DNA of 64,000 nt from Ceratodon purpureus (lineage: Eukaryota > Streptophyta > Bryopsida > Pseudoditrichales > Ditrichaceae). Positions within the stretch are counted from its first letter, which is position 1. The number at the start of each line of letters is the position of its first letter. The notes below the pieces were generated by a model. It saw only the letters and a program-made list of their open reading frames with translations. It ran no database searches and was not told where the DNA came from. The stretch is taken from NCBI GenBank assembly GCA_014871385.1, contig CM026426.1:61232084-61296083 (forward strand), written 5' to 3'. The position numbers and the translations under genes were made by a program. Below, piece after piece: positions 49,221 through 61,094 of this stretch.

Positions 49221-52200
49221 CTACTTCTTCGCCAAGGGGTGACGCAAGATTTCACTCTCTAGGAGTAGCTTGACCTCGTTAAAGCTGAAGGTAGGCGCAT
49301 GGATGAAAAGCTCGGCTTCGGGATCACGGTTGCAGACCTTCAAGAGTATGTAGTAAAGATGCTTACAAAACGTGAACTGAGTCCTGCCTCGGAACGTAGT
49401 CATCGTCTTCTGGAATGCAGGACAAGTGCAACCAGGGTAAGAACTGATGGTAATCTGGTACCGTGTGATGTGTGGAGCGACGCCCGAATCCAATCCAATG
49501 ATGCAATCGTGGCCCGGCTCAGGTATCATGGTGACGGAACGGAGGCGCGCTTTGAGTGACTCGGAGGAGCCCATGGACAGTCGCTGCGCCGGATTGGGAC
49601 GAGTGGCAGTGCGCTTCACCATCTTGCCGTCTCTCTTGCCTGGGTAGCGGTCAGCGTCTGCAGGGACTGGCACCGAGCTGAGATTTGCAGGGGGCGGGGC
49701 AGAGGAGAAGAGGCGTCTTGAGGAGACCGGTTCTTCGGCGGAAGTTGAAAGCCTGCTGCTTCGAGGGCAAAAATCTCAGTGAGTTTTAGGTTAGTACCTA
49801 GTTTCACTGGCCAGACCTCTGGAATGGAGGGGAATTCCTGGTCCTTTGAGTAGAGTGCTACCCTGTTGCGCTTAGAGCCTTTCACGCAGCGCTCAATATC
49901 GTCGGAGCAGAAGAAAATCTCTGCCTTCTCAACTGTGTTCCTGCGGTTGTTAGTCCAAAGCCCAGTGTAGGTCGGGGCAGCTGTGCAATGGGGCCCCCTG
50001 ACGATTCTCTCAGTGCACTTCTTTCTCGTTTCAGCTCTTTGGGCCCAGCAGCACTTCGAAGAAAGTTTGTGAAGTCTCGAAATGTGCCACTCCTTCACGT
50101 CGACCTTCGTTTCTTCAACCGCGTTGACATGGCGAATGCCGCCCTTGTTCACGGGTGAAGGTAAAGGAGAATCAACTTCTGGGGCAGGAGATTGGGTACC
50201 TTCTACCTCGGTGTCGTGTTCGGAGTCGTCTTCGTCAATGACGGGCATCTACATAGGGCGAGCCCTGACGGCACGTGTTGGGCCTCTTGGGCGCGAGAAG
50301 TTTGTCTTGTCTGGGCAATGAGACTCCTCGTCAGCTCTGATGGGGACGTCGGCTTTTCGCTTCTGTGAACTGAAGACTTCCGCTCCAGGCATGATAGGCT
50401 GACGAGTGCAGAACTCATCCGCGCCTGGCATATCGAGCATGGGGTCTTCGAGCAGTGTAGGATTTCCCCATTTCTTCGCGTTGCGTTCCGCCATTCGGAG
50501 CCTGAGTTCGTTCTTGGACGGTCCTGTTCCGCCGACGTCTCCCTTGAGGAACTGGTAGTAGTTAACAACCTGTAGAAAAGCGCGAACGAAATCGTCCACG
50601 GTAGCAACGTAGAGGTCGTTCCCGTTGTTTCTTGAAGCTTGGAGCCACTTGTTGTGAACTGTTTCGGCGGGGTTACAGGTCGGCATCTCTGTGAGTTCTT
50701 CTTCCGTGAATTTCTGCAGTTTTGACAGTAGATGCCGTTAGATTCACTGATTAGAGTTTTGTAGGTTAGGGCTAGGAAACTAGTATCAAAAACCTCAAAA
50801 CAAAATGCAGAAATCGTACCGTGGTCATGAATCCCCCCCACTGGCGGAAGCGGTGGTGCCAGAATGACAGCCACTGATCGAGTTTGATGAGTCCGCTCTC
50901 GCCAACGACCCCGGTGGATGCCCACCAGGCTCGCAACGCGTGATAAAGAGTTTCCGCCTCTGCCATGCTGGTCGCATTCTTGTACAGAGTGCACATCTTC
51001 TTGTGCTGTTCCCAGAGTTCTTAGGGAAAGTGCTTCTGCGTATACGCCACCATGTTCTGAGTCCAGTGGAACAAGCACGACCTCTCCCGGTCCTCCATTG
51101 GGTCCTCTTTGTTGCCATTGCCGTAAAGGATTCGCACTGCATTCCAATTCGCCTGTGCGGTATCTGCCATGAACCCCTTGAAGTTCGGCGCTGCAAGGCC
51201 ATTGATCTCCATGACCAGGTTCAGGTTTTTCCAGAAGACGAGCTGGGCCTCCATGTCCTCAGAGTGCATGTCGCAAGTGGCGATTGTCATCACGCGGCAG
51301 TAGGTGGCGTCGTACACATGGCACGCCATGGTCGACCAGTCTTTGACGCGTTTGACATGGTCGAACATGATCCATGCGTTCTCCAAGTCGCCACCAGCTT
51401 GCATACGGCTGACCAAGTCGACACCACTTCCCGGCCCAACCTCCGACATCTTGAAGACGAAGACTTTGTCACGCATAGATCCCTGACCAGGAAACCTATT
51501 GTCCTGGACATACGCCCCAAGACTGTTTCCACGGAGCTTGGTGATACCGTTCATGATTCCGTACCTTCTGTGTTTTTTGAAGGTGGCGACCTTGTTGGGG
51601 ATGTTTGGTGACGCCATGTCTTTGCAGCGATCCAGAACAGGAACCAGCTCCTCCATCGTCAGCTTCCTCGGTGGTGCATCCTCAGGCTCTAGCAGGTAGC
51701 TCCCGATGAGGAGTTTGCTCGCCTCCAAGACAATGGCGCTCTTCATTGCTTTGTTGTTCATCTCTACATGCTCTTCTATTAAGCTACTAATCTCTGCTTT
51801 AGAGTCTCTGTAGTCTCCAACTTTCATTGGATGATCATGTGTTCCTATGTGGATACAAGCTCTAGTGTGATTTGCTTTGCCCACTACGTAATAAATCTTA
51901 GCCTCGCATGTAGCTACACATGATGGAGGTTCTTTACATACCTTGCACACCAGCGTGGAGTCAGATGGAGGAGGCTGATCCATGAGAAAAGCTTGTAGGG
52001 TACACCCTTCGAACTCAGTCTCGTTAACCTCGAAGATCTTGGGAACACGCTTCAGGAACTCACACTCCTTGTTGCTGTAGCGCAGCCATCCGACGCAGGT
52101 GGAACTTCGAAAAGACAGTCCGAAGTCGTTTTTGATGTTTGTTGTGATGGTCTTAGTCCACAAGTGTCCGTCGTATCGTTTGTCCATTCCCTGCATTGAC

Positions 52201-52978
52201 TTGGCGGCGAGCTTAGAGGGACGTGCAGCAGCTCGGGGCAACTCAAAAAGAACCGAACCATCAAACTTCGGAGGCAAGTACTCCACTCTCTCGTGTCTAA
52301 TAGTGGAATAGTCTATCTTCTTTAGAATGTTTTTTGACCCACGCGCCTTTGCAAGCTGTTGAAGGAGGGGGACAATGCTAACTGTGACCTGGGACAATGG
52401 AGGAGACACATTGGAAGGAGGAGCATCAACGTGGACCTTAGGCACGAACTTGAAGGGACTGACTTCGTCATCTAAAGAGAGAGATATGACGGACGGAGGA
52501 GGAGGTTTCTCTACGTCTGAAGTCTCGGTACCAGGCTCGACTTTGACCTTGACATCACGAGGTAAGGGAGTCTGAATTGTACAAGAAGAAGAGCGACGGG
52601 GGTGAGGATCTCAGTGGATGCAGCCATCAGAGAATCAGTAAGACCATAGACTCTATAGGATCCACGGAAGAGTCTCCACTGCAACATATTATTCTCATCA
52701 CTCATTGAAGGTTGCCCGAGGGTGTGGATAACCTCCGCAGTAATGTCATCAAAGATCTCCTTCTCTATATTGATTGAATCCTCACGGAAATGGAATCTGA
52801 GACTCAGGCGAAGAGAGGAAACTGTAGCTAGACCATCGTCATCTACGCGAAACCTAAGAGGGATGCCCATGCCTTGGGCGTACGGACAGACCATCCTCAT
52901 ATTCGTAGGCAACTCAGAGATACTAGAGGAAGGAGGGAGAAGAGGGAGTGTACTAGCGAAGCAATATCGCGAGAGCAA
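49221..52978 (-). pseudogene. MULE transposase with C-terminal SWIM zinc finger
   Basis: N-terminal exon 52978-52605 (MRMVCPYAQGMGIPLRFRV). Main block 52590-51021: a Cys-rich piece (VCKVCKEPPSCVATC) followed by the MULE DDE region, with WSTMACHVYDATYCRVMTI (first Asp in DATY), FKGFMADTAQANWNAVR (second Asp) and RERSCLFHWTQNM (C-x2-H), the spacing of Mutator transposases. It continues at 51020-50822 (LYHALRAWW) and, after an intron, at 50713-49760. SWIM finger at 49673-49221: YPGCTCPAF...FTFCKHLYYILLK. Damage: TAA after QKHFP (51018), TAG near 50250, and frame changes near 52605 and 49700. It would cut and rejoin element ends; this copy is probably inactive. Confidence 0.82.
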
Positions 52979-53459
52979 AGTGAGAGGAATGATGCATTGC
53001 TGTTGATCATTTTATTCTAGTTGGAATGTCCATGTGGACTACTAGGTAATGATTCATTCTGTTGGGTAACGAATGTATGATTAAAGAGAGACAGCGCTAA
53101 CTAATTAGAATGTTGCTTTTTTCAGGCCCAAGTTAACAGGGTAGGAGTTTTTAGAACTATGCATTTAATATATGAATCGTGGTACCGATTCTATTCGATG
53201 TGCAGTTTGGTGAGATTAGAGTGAGCCGTCAGTTGGTTCCATATTTAATATATGTATTTTAATGCTTAATTCAAATCTTTTAATATTTTGTGGGCTTGGT
53301 ATATTGTCTTCCAATATAGATTGATCTCTTCAGCTTTAATTCAAAATGCATTTATTTATAGTTTAAATTAATTTAAGTAGGTTTAGAATAGGGCTGAGTC
53401 AGAGGAGTTGAAGGTTTGGGATATATAGGAGGAAGGGAAGTTAGAAGGAGAGCTATATA
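52979..53459. promoter_or_regulatory. Divergent promoter region of transposase and ParB-methyltransferase genes
   Basis: A 480-bp AT-rich gap between the two head-to-head genes. ATATATAGGAGG near 53422 precedes the plus-strand gene and may act as its TATA box. Shared regulation is inferred from the layout. Confidence 0.45.
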
Positions 53460-54654
53460 GTGAGGAGAGTTCTCTCGTTAGTTAGACACATGAAGGAGAG
53501 TGGAGGGTCAGCTCCCTCCACTTATGTCACTCCTAAACCTAGAAGAAAGGCATATGTTACAGATTTTACGAACAGGAGAGCGAGGAAGAGGAGAGAATTA
53601 CGTAGGAAGTCCAAGTCGAAAGGCAACCTCTTGAGTGCACCTCTGAAGGTTCGAGGAGCTCGGCTGCCTGTGGCAATTAAATTTTGTAGCATCCGTAAAC
53701 TCATTCTAGAGTCCATAGTAGAGGTGAAAGATGAGGTTTTAGAGGACATATCAGTTGAGCATCAGGAGCATGAGGTAATACATAGCGGAGAAAAACACCT
53801 AGAGATGACGGAAGAGCTAGGGTTCAATTCCAGTCCGACTTTGGAGACACCACAACCTTCTTTCGGATTCAAGGAGGGACGGATTCACAGTCGGGCGACC
53901 ATTCTAACACGGATGTGGTAAGTTTTATAATTGATACATTGTAATATGCTAATTGTAAATAATGAATTTTTGAGAGTTACATTCATTTCTATGTAATGTC
54001 GTCGCGTTTAATTTTTTACTGTTTAGAGTTATGATGCCGCATCAAAGCGAGTGGTTGTTTAGAATAAGAGATCCGAAGTATTAATACTCGTCATAGTCTT
54101 AAATATTTGTGCTGATTGTTGATTGGTTTAGGATTGATCAAGAGGTTGTAGAGGAAAAGACGCCAGAAGTGGATGCAAGCAAGGAGTCAGATCCTGAGAC
54201 ATTGATAAGAGTGGCTCGTAGAGGAAGGCGAGAAATTATGGAGGCGGGCGAAGGTGGGGAAGCAATAGCTCCAAGACGAGCGGGACGAGGGGACCCCGGA
54301 AGTCCATCGCAGAGGAGTCTGGACGAAGTCCAATCGCAGGGTAGAATGGCGGGGCCCGTTAACGACAACGACTATGAAGAGGTTGAGGTTGTGAATCGAG
54401 GGAGAGGGATAGGTGGTCCAAAGACAGGGAGAGGTCAAGGTAGTCGAGGGAGGAGTAGAGGTGAGGGCACTTCTGAACTCAAACTTGCGGCATTGGAAGT
54501 GGAGGCATCTGTTCGGAACATGGATGGGCGTGGAGAGGACCGCGCGGAGCAGGAGATGGAGAGCGCGGGCGGTGAGACAGACCGAGGTACGGCCACAGAG
54601 GAGGTAAGTAATCGGACTTGGGCTTTTGTAGATGTGGGTTTGGTGAATGTTGTA

Positions 54655-54965
54655 GGATTTGAGGTCGCGGATTCAGACTTTGCACTATGAAGGAAAGCAA
54701 TGTGTGAGTTAGGGGTTGCAAATCCCTCTGCATCCATGGTTGCGAAGTGCGAGGTTGGGGATTCGGAGCCTGCAGAAGATGGGTCCGCGAGGTTTGAGGT
54801 GGAGATTACGGATCTTACTGCGGCCACAGCCGCAAGGTGCGAGGTGGAGAACCCTGACCCTGCAGCAGTCAGGGCCGTGATGTGCGAGGTGGGGGATGCA
54901 GATTTTACTGCAGCCATAGCCGCAAGGATTGAGGTGGAGAATGCGCAAGGCACGGCTGCGAAGTC
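54655..54965 (+). repeat. Seven tandem 15-16-residue repeats
   Basis: Consecutive units such as FEVADSDFAL, CEVGDSEPAEDGSAR, FEVEITDLTAATAAR, CEVENPDPAAVRAV and CEVGDADFTAAIAAR, from a roughly 45-48 bp DNA repeat, within the N-terminal region of the ParB-methyltransferase-like protein. A longer pair, GKEGAARNQAMA, repeats at about 55025 and 55142. Confidence 0.8.
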
Positions 54966-56186
54966 CAAGCAGGAGGACGCGGATACTGTTGTTGAGTGGG
55001 CCGCGGGGTACGTGGGCAAGGCGGGGAAGGAGGGGGCCGCGAGGAACCAAGCCATGGCCGCGGAGGAGAGGACGCGGACAGAGGCGCATTCGGCACCGAA
55101 TGCCACCCACAAGGAGGGGGAAGACTTTGGAAGAGCTGTGGGGAAGGAGGGGGCCGCGAGGAACCAAGCCATGGCCGTGAAGGAGAGGAGCCTCCCCATG
55201 AGGCATTCGGTGACGAATGCCACTCAAGAGGAGGGGGCATATTTGACTACAACTCTTGCTTTTTTATTGTTATATGATGTTTTTTTTCTCAATTGTTATA
55301 ATTCGTATATCTTATGTGTTGTAGGAGTTCACGGATCAACTTACTGCGACTGAAGCTGATGGCCTAACTCCTGCAGAAACTGAGGTAATTTAATCATATT
55401 TGCTTTTTGTAATAAACATGGCATTGTAGATTAATTTATCTTAAGTAGTATTGTAAACTAAAATGGTTAATTGACATTGTCTTTGTCTCTATGCTTGTAG
55501 GTATTCTCAGATGCACCCTTGTCCATCAGTTCTCCGATCACAGTGATCAATGTTTCCGACCTCTCGGATTCATTTGATCAGCCCCATTTATGTAGGTGTG
55601 ATTTAGGAAACCCTATAGGTTTAGATAGTGGACTTCCTCGCCGGTAGAGTCATGTACATTTCCATATACAACCACGAAGAGAAGACAGCCGATGTCACTG
55701 AGGAGACCAAGGCTGAGTGGAGCCCTTGTTGGCAAAAAGCAAATGATGCTTTCGAGGATGAGCTCTTGGCCGACTCGGATTGGAAGGAGTTTTCTGGGAA
55801 GATGTTCTATGTCTGGGAAGGTAACCATCGCCTTGCCGCCTGGTACAGACATATCAACAACCATCACAGCGAAGATCCTGCGTGGCACATCTCTGTGCAC
55901 TGCATAGTTCTCGACCCACGCGGACATGTGGGAAACCTTCTTCATGCCATGCACGACATCAATTGGTAAGAATATGAAACCCCTCTATTTTGGCCAGACG
56001 TCTTGATGTTCATGCATTTTACTAACTACCGTCTATTCGTGTAGGTCTACAGAAAATGATCATGTAAAGAGCAATCTTCCGGCTAAACTTTTCCAAATTC
56101 GCTCCTTCGGTGTGATGAAATTGGAGGAATTCAAGGATTTGCTCACAGCAGAGGAGTATCAATTATCTTTGAATCATAAACCATCT

Positions 56187-56314
56187 ACTCCATCTTGGTT
56201 TACCTTGCCAACCAAAGTCTTCATCGCGTTTCTTTATTGTGTAAGCACTTACTCCATCTTGGTTTACCTTGCCAACAAAAGTCTTCATCGCGTTTCTTTA
56301 TCGTGTAAGCACTT
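56187..56314 (+). repeat. 64-bp exact-length tandem duplication spanning a splice donor
   Basis: 56187-56250 and 56251-56314 are near-identical (two changes). Each contains ACTCCATCTTGGTTTACC and ends with GTGTAAGCACTT, so the GTAAGC donor at 56241 is duplicated. Confidence 0.88.
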
Positions 56315-59300
56315 GATCCATCCTTTGTCACACTTCCATTCGACAATTGATTTTTGTTTGTCTGTGTACTAAAAAGGGGGATAACTATGTTTTCCAGAGA
56401 GAAATCGTGGCGGCCTGAGACGAAGCTGCAAGAATCTACAAGGAGAAAACAGCCATTGAAGACCAAACCGCAGTAGGTGTTTGAGATGCCATGACTGCGG
56501 CTATAAACAACATGGTCGAATCCATTAAGAAGAAGGACTTCACCAAGTACTTGACAATTGCAAATCCCAAGAACGGTGACGACTTCCTCAATGAGGTGAT
56601 ACCCTTACCGTGGTTGACTTAAATATTTCTTTTCACTACTTTATATTTGTATTCATATTTCCTAAATCTTCTCTACTTGTTGCAGATTAATCGGCATTAC
56701 AGTGACAACTCTAAATCTAAGATGTCACTCGATAAGCTTCAGAAGGTTGTTCCAGCGGCCATTGAGGCCAAGTACAAGGCTCGTTGCTTGAGGTGGTGGA
56801 ACTCATCTCTGAGATCCCGAAAGTCTTACAGATTTCTGCCAGCTGAATTCAAGGACACCGATTTCGACCCATGGTTGAACAAAGCTTTATTCTGGGTCGG
56901 GGTAAGTTTCATTCATGAACCGTTCCAATGACTTGATCCTTTCTTCTGCCCCTCATTTCTTTCTCACTACTACTGATATGTATTTTGTATATTAGTTGGA
57001 GGAAGCCGTCATCAACGAAGTCGAGGACATATGCAAGGCGGAGAACCTCGTTATCAATTGGAAGGCATTTCCTGATGTACAAGAGCCGGGCGATTATGTC
57101 GAGAGTTCATGTATTCTGTTATGGGACAAGGCCTTCCCTACATTCGTTGGAAAGAAGGCTGAGAAGGTGTTCGACAAGAAGTCCAACTTCGCTAAATTCC
57201 CTGGAACCGCTGAGGTTGTCAAGCGGGTTACTTACTGGTAAGTTACTTTGCTTTGTTAGATTCAAATTCCATAATGAGCTCTACATATCTTTCTCATACT
57301 AACCTTCTCCATATTGGTTTCCTTAGGTACTTTAAGCGAGAGCTTGTTCTGAAGGGGGCACTTAAAGTTCAGCAACTGCCTAAGTTCTTTAGTGCTTGGA
57401 CGTCGAGAACCTCGGACCAGTGTATGTACTCTCCCAAACAGCTGAAAAGGTACAAAACTCCTCACTTGCTTGAAGGATGCTGGTATCTTGATTGCTCTTG
57501 TGGTTTCACGATTGACTCAGAGGCGGACGTCAAGACTCTACACGATGGGGGTGAGGTTGTGGTGGAGGACTCCGTGGATGATGCAGAAGGTCGTGAAGGA
57601 GAGCAGGATCACTCTTCTGCTCCACCACCGAAGAGAGGGAGAAGAAGGCGACTAAAATCTCTGCGTTCTCAGTCAGAGGCATCACAGCAAACTGGTGCGG
57701 AGTCTTCCGCGCCAGCTGAGAAGGCACCAGAGCCCTCTCCGGGTATTGTCGTTACAAAGCCTTCTCCAACTTCTTCGCCGGCTCCTTCCTCGATCAATGC
57801 TTCCGAGGTCACTAGAGGTCTCCTTGAGCAAAGGAAGGCCAAGCAGTTTCCACAGACTACTTCTTCCGCTCCAACTCCGCTATCCACACAGGTTTATGTC
57901 ATCAACTCCTCTGTGGATTCAGTTATGCTTCGACAGAAAGAGCTCTGAGACATGGGTGGCGATCACGAATGGAACAAGGCTCTAGACATCGTTAGAAAGG
58001 TATGATCCGTTGCGTACTGTTTTTTCTTCAATACATACATTACTGTAAATCTTATATAGTCTAACTCTGCTTTCATGGTTCCTCTAGTTTGGAGCAGGCC
58101 GCCAAAACGGAGTTTCTGATCGTTGCAAACAGCAGAATCACTTGGGATTCGACTTGATCATTGCCGACATCCTTGAGAATCTTCTCGTTCCTTCGGTGTC
58201 CGATCCCCCCGACGTCATTCCACCTTGGAACACTCGTGACAAGGATTATGTGTGGAACATCTTCGAATTTGCTAGACACTATTTGCAGTACGATGATGCT
58301 CTTTGCATAATCCACAACAACGACCAAGACGTGGTAGCGCATATTTCTGTACAGGCTAAGCACAATTCTTTTGTGCAGTACCGAGACTGGTGGTGCTTCA
58401 ATGCACTAGGCTTGGCTCACCCTACAATCCCCGGCTCCTTGGTATGTACATCATAGACATTCCTTAAACTTTCTTAATATTTACACTTTCTTAATTTTGC
58501 ATTGTGCTAAACTTTCTTAATATTTACACTCACATGTTTTGGTGTCTCGCAGTCTCTTCGGTTCTGGGTGTGCGCCTTCATCCGTGGTGGCAATCCCCCA
58601 TCGAAGTTTTCCTTTCAAACGAAGAAATCCGATGTCGTATACAGCGACCTCCACATTACCGAGAGTGATGCCATTCTCAACTTCACCGATTTTGAATCGC
58701 AGCACATGAATGGGGACGTACCGTGGAGAGGGCTAAGGGAGAAAGCCCATGAGATGATGCAAACCATAATTGAAGAGATGTCCAAGCCCGGAGACATAGT
58801 CTTTGAGTGGATGGCTGCAACAAGTAATCTTATATAAACTTTCTCTGTATTTCCGTTCCTATGATTTTCTCCAGAGTCTTAATTTTTATACTTGTGCTAT
58901 ATGTTTCAGGGGCCTCCATCAAGGCTTGCCAGAGTATTGGTCGTCATATTATAGCTTGTGAGGAGGACGAAGCCATATTCAACGCCCTTCTCAATCCGTA
59001 TATGGCTACGTCATCCGCCATGGGCCCTCCTAAACATCCTAGACCGGCCGCAGTTGAAGAAGCACCTCCAAAGAGACCACGACAAGATAAGTATTGTAAG
59101 TTCTACTTCACATTTTCTAGCTTCAGCGCTCATTCTCTTTGCTTCTTTACTGATTCACTCTTCACCCACTCGTTCTTACCATTATCAATTTTCTCTTGCA
59201 GAGTAGTTGCGGCAACACCGTCACGTAGGCCAACACCCGTGTGTATTCCATCGTGGCATCTTCATTCCAGCCCAATTCAGTCTTATGTACTTCCGGACTA

Positions 59301-59408
59301 TGCAGAGGGCTTAGCACATGCGCTTGAATCAAAGCACTTAGATATGTTCCTAGTCGCCCCACTAGTTTTGATCCCAGGGCCCTACTATTTGTCGATGACG
59401 AGGCTGTA

Positions 59409-59819
59409 GAAGGAGATTCTGAGTCATCGGGTTCTGAGAGTGGAAGTAGCGATTGTAGCATCTTCTCAGTTTGAAAGAGGCCTCGGTCTATCATTGTTTT
59501 CATTTGATTTCATTTCATTTCAGTGGAGTTGATTACATACTCCATCGTCTACTCTATTGCAAACCACTTAAAGTATTCATGATTCTCATTTCCAGTTTAT
59601 ACTCGTGTATGTAAAGGTCTACAATTGCAAGTCTTTTTAGCTCTCAATTCTCATATGCTTGAAGGGAAAACCACTTCAGTGATGAAGTTATTTTAGTCTG
59701 CAAATTCTATTTAGAACACTAGACAGTACTAACATGACCAACTACAATGCTCAAAATATATAGAGTACTCTAATTTTTTCCTTTATCAATGAACAAAATC
59801 TCACATTTCCATAGCCATG
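59409..59819. other. Convergent intergenic gap in the MULE
   Basis: Between the 3' ends of the methyltransferase-like gene and the F-box-like gene. AT-rich, no gene. Confidence 0.55.
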
Positions 59820-60344
59820 TTACCTATTCTTGGGAGAGATCCAGATACCATCTCTCGGAGAAATTTTCTCTCCTTCCGGCACATCCAAGACCTCATTCCC
59901 ATTGACCCATAGCAATGTCCTCAACTGATCTAACTCAACGCAACTAAGTTCTCCAAGGGATGCTGTCTCTAACCTCTCGTTGTAAATTGGAGTTGCAAGT
60001 TTCCAAGAACTCCTAAAAACACTCGAGTTGATGTTGAACCGATTAACTTCGTATTCATCCTTCGAACTCCAATGGCGACCCTCGTACGAAAAGTAATCCC
60101 ACCTCGCTAGCCGAAGGCATGCGTATTCAGGACTGCTGTCAATCTCACGGTTCCACCTCTTCGACACAGCACGAGCGTTCTCGACATCTTCAAACGTGAT
60201 TACCGTCGCAGGAGTCCAACCCTGCGTGGCACTACTACCTATATGATCCCAAGGGTTAGGCCCATCCGCCATCCGCTTAAGCAAATCCTGTAAAACCGTT
60301 TCACAGGCAACGACCTCAAATGAATCTCCCATACCTTCAAACAA
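59820..60344 (-). CDS. F-box-like protein 1 carried by the MULE
   Basis: An intact 174-residue frame starting MFEGMGDSFEVVACE. The pattern ITFEDVENARAVSKRWNREI is reminiscent of the F-box helices that dock to SKP1 in SCF ubiquitin ligases, followed by SPEYACLRLARWDY and LSCVELDQLRTLLW. It is related to the frame at 20810-21292 and its upstream DNA is similar to that of the gene at 60708. The F-box call is weak; no substrate-binding repeats are seen. It lies near the right end of the MULE, opposite in direction to the methyltransferase gene. Confidence 0.5.
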   Translation of the reverse strand: MFEGMGDSFEVVACETVLQDLLKRMADGPNPWDHIGSSATQGWTPATVITFEDVENARAVSKRWNREIDSSPEYACLRLARWDYFSYEGRHWSSKDEYEVNRFNINSSVFRSSWKLATPIYNERLETASLGELSCVELDQLRTLLWVNGNEVLDVPEGEKISPRDGIWISPKNR

Positions 60345-60707
60345 CTCCCTAGCAAGTACACGCTTAAGTTCTACAGAAATGATTGAGCTTATACAACTTC
60401 AAGGACGTCTCCTAAGGCTTATATAGATTCTTGCTTGACACTCAAGCTAGGAATGGTCTTATCTAAAGACGGAGAATTCTTCGACGAAGACAAGCAGTCT
60501 GACTTGGTGTACAGATTGGTTTCTGCTACTCCATTATTGTACACGAACTCCGAAATATTCCACGAACTTTTAAGACCATTTCTTTTTGGTGGTTTCGAGT
60601 TCTCTTATTCCTATAATTATCTATATTATCTAAAAACATCATGCTAGAATACTCGTATCTAGATCCAATAAGGGACCAAATCTAAGGGAATGTATTCAAA
60701 CACCCCA
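60345..60707. repeat. Upstream region of F-box-like gene 1, duplicated at 61.32-61.47 kb
   Basis: 60460-60590 and 61350-61470 share GAAGACAAG, TTGGTTTC, CACGAACTCCGAAATATTCC (ACAAATCTTGAAATATTCC in the second copy) in the same order, so the two minus-strand genes look like a tandem duplication including their 5' flanks. Confidence 0.65.
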
Positions 60708-61094
60708 CTAGTTTTTACAGTAATAATCCTTCGGAGGATATATAGTCCAACTCTTGTCGATATCAAACCAGCAAGTTTTGCCATCCGATATGATCACTTC
60801 GGGCAGCTGAACAACTGGATTCTCATCGACGTTCGAAAGCAAGGGATACGGGATTAGGGACAACTCCATAATACGGAGAAGCTCATTGGTACAAAGCACT
60901 GTCCAACGCCATTCACCTTCACCAACATGGAGGCTTCCAATGTGCCTAAATGGTGGCAGGTCCATGCCTCGTTCCCTGGCGCGCTCCACCTCCAGCAGCC
61001 AGGGCCGCAGCTCCTGATAACTCGCCGGTGCCTTTCGGGCCAAACCTACAGCCGCTCTCGTCCTCCTCGATCTCGCATTACGCACCTTCGGCAT
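60708..61094 (-). CDS. F-box-like or associated protein 2 carried by the MULE
   Basis: A 128-residue frame, MPKVRNARSRRTRAAVGLAR at the N-terminus, then WLLEVERARERGMDLPPFRH, VLCTNELLRIMELSLIP and WFDIDKSWTIYPP. It lies directly upstream of F-box-like gene 1 in the same direction and shares its 5' flank. Protein similarity between the two is not obvious, so the F-box relation rests on the shared flank. Confidence 0.42.
   Translation of the reverse strand: MPKVRNARSRRTRAAVGLARKAPASYQELRPWLLEVERARERGMDLPPFRHIGSLHVGEGEWRWTVLCTNELLRIMELSLIPYPLLSNVDENPVVQLPEVIISDGKTCWFDIDKSWTIYPPKDYYCKN

Larger units (their letters stand above)
53460..59408 (+). pseudogene. ParB-like / beta-class DNA methyltransferase-like gene carried by the MULE
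   Basis: About 15 exons: 53460-53919 (basic), 54132-54603, 54655-55245 (16-residue repeats), 55325-55384, 55501-55590, 55628-55965, 56045-56240, 56398-56595, 56686-56901, 56996-57237, 57327-57999, 58088-58441, 58553-58823, 58910-59090, 59202-59408. The 55628 exon has FYVWEGNHRLAAWYRHI then VHCIVLDPRG, like the G-x-HR-x-A box of ParB/sulfiredoxin-fold domains. 58149-58190 reads FDLIIADILENL where PF01555 has motif IV. 58720-58960 reads PWRGLREKAHEMM, GDIVFEWMAAT, SIKACQSIGRHIIACEED, like the C-terminal motif I of permuted N4/N6 methylases. Such ParB-methylase fusions are known in bacteria and phages. TGA codons at about 54688, 56410, 56482 and 57946, plus an unclear junction near 55600, suggest decay. 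Catalytic motifs are not canonical, so it may be inactive or a non-catalytic DNA-binding relative. Confidence 0.6.

Noticed and set aside
54435..55240. Long minus-strand frames opposite the tandem repeats
   Set aside because: They are antisense shadows of the repeat exon of the ParB-methyltransferase-like gene, which has splice signals on the plus strand.
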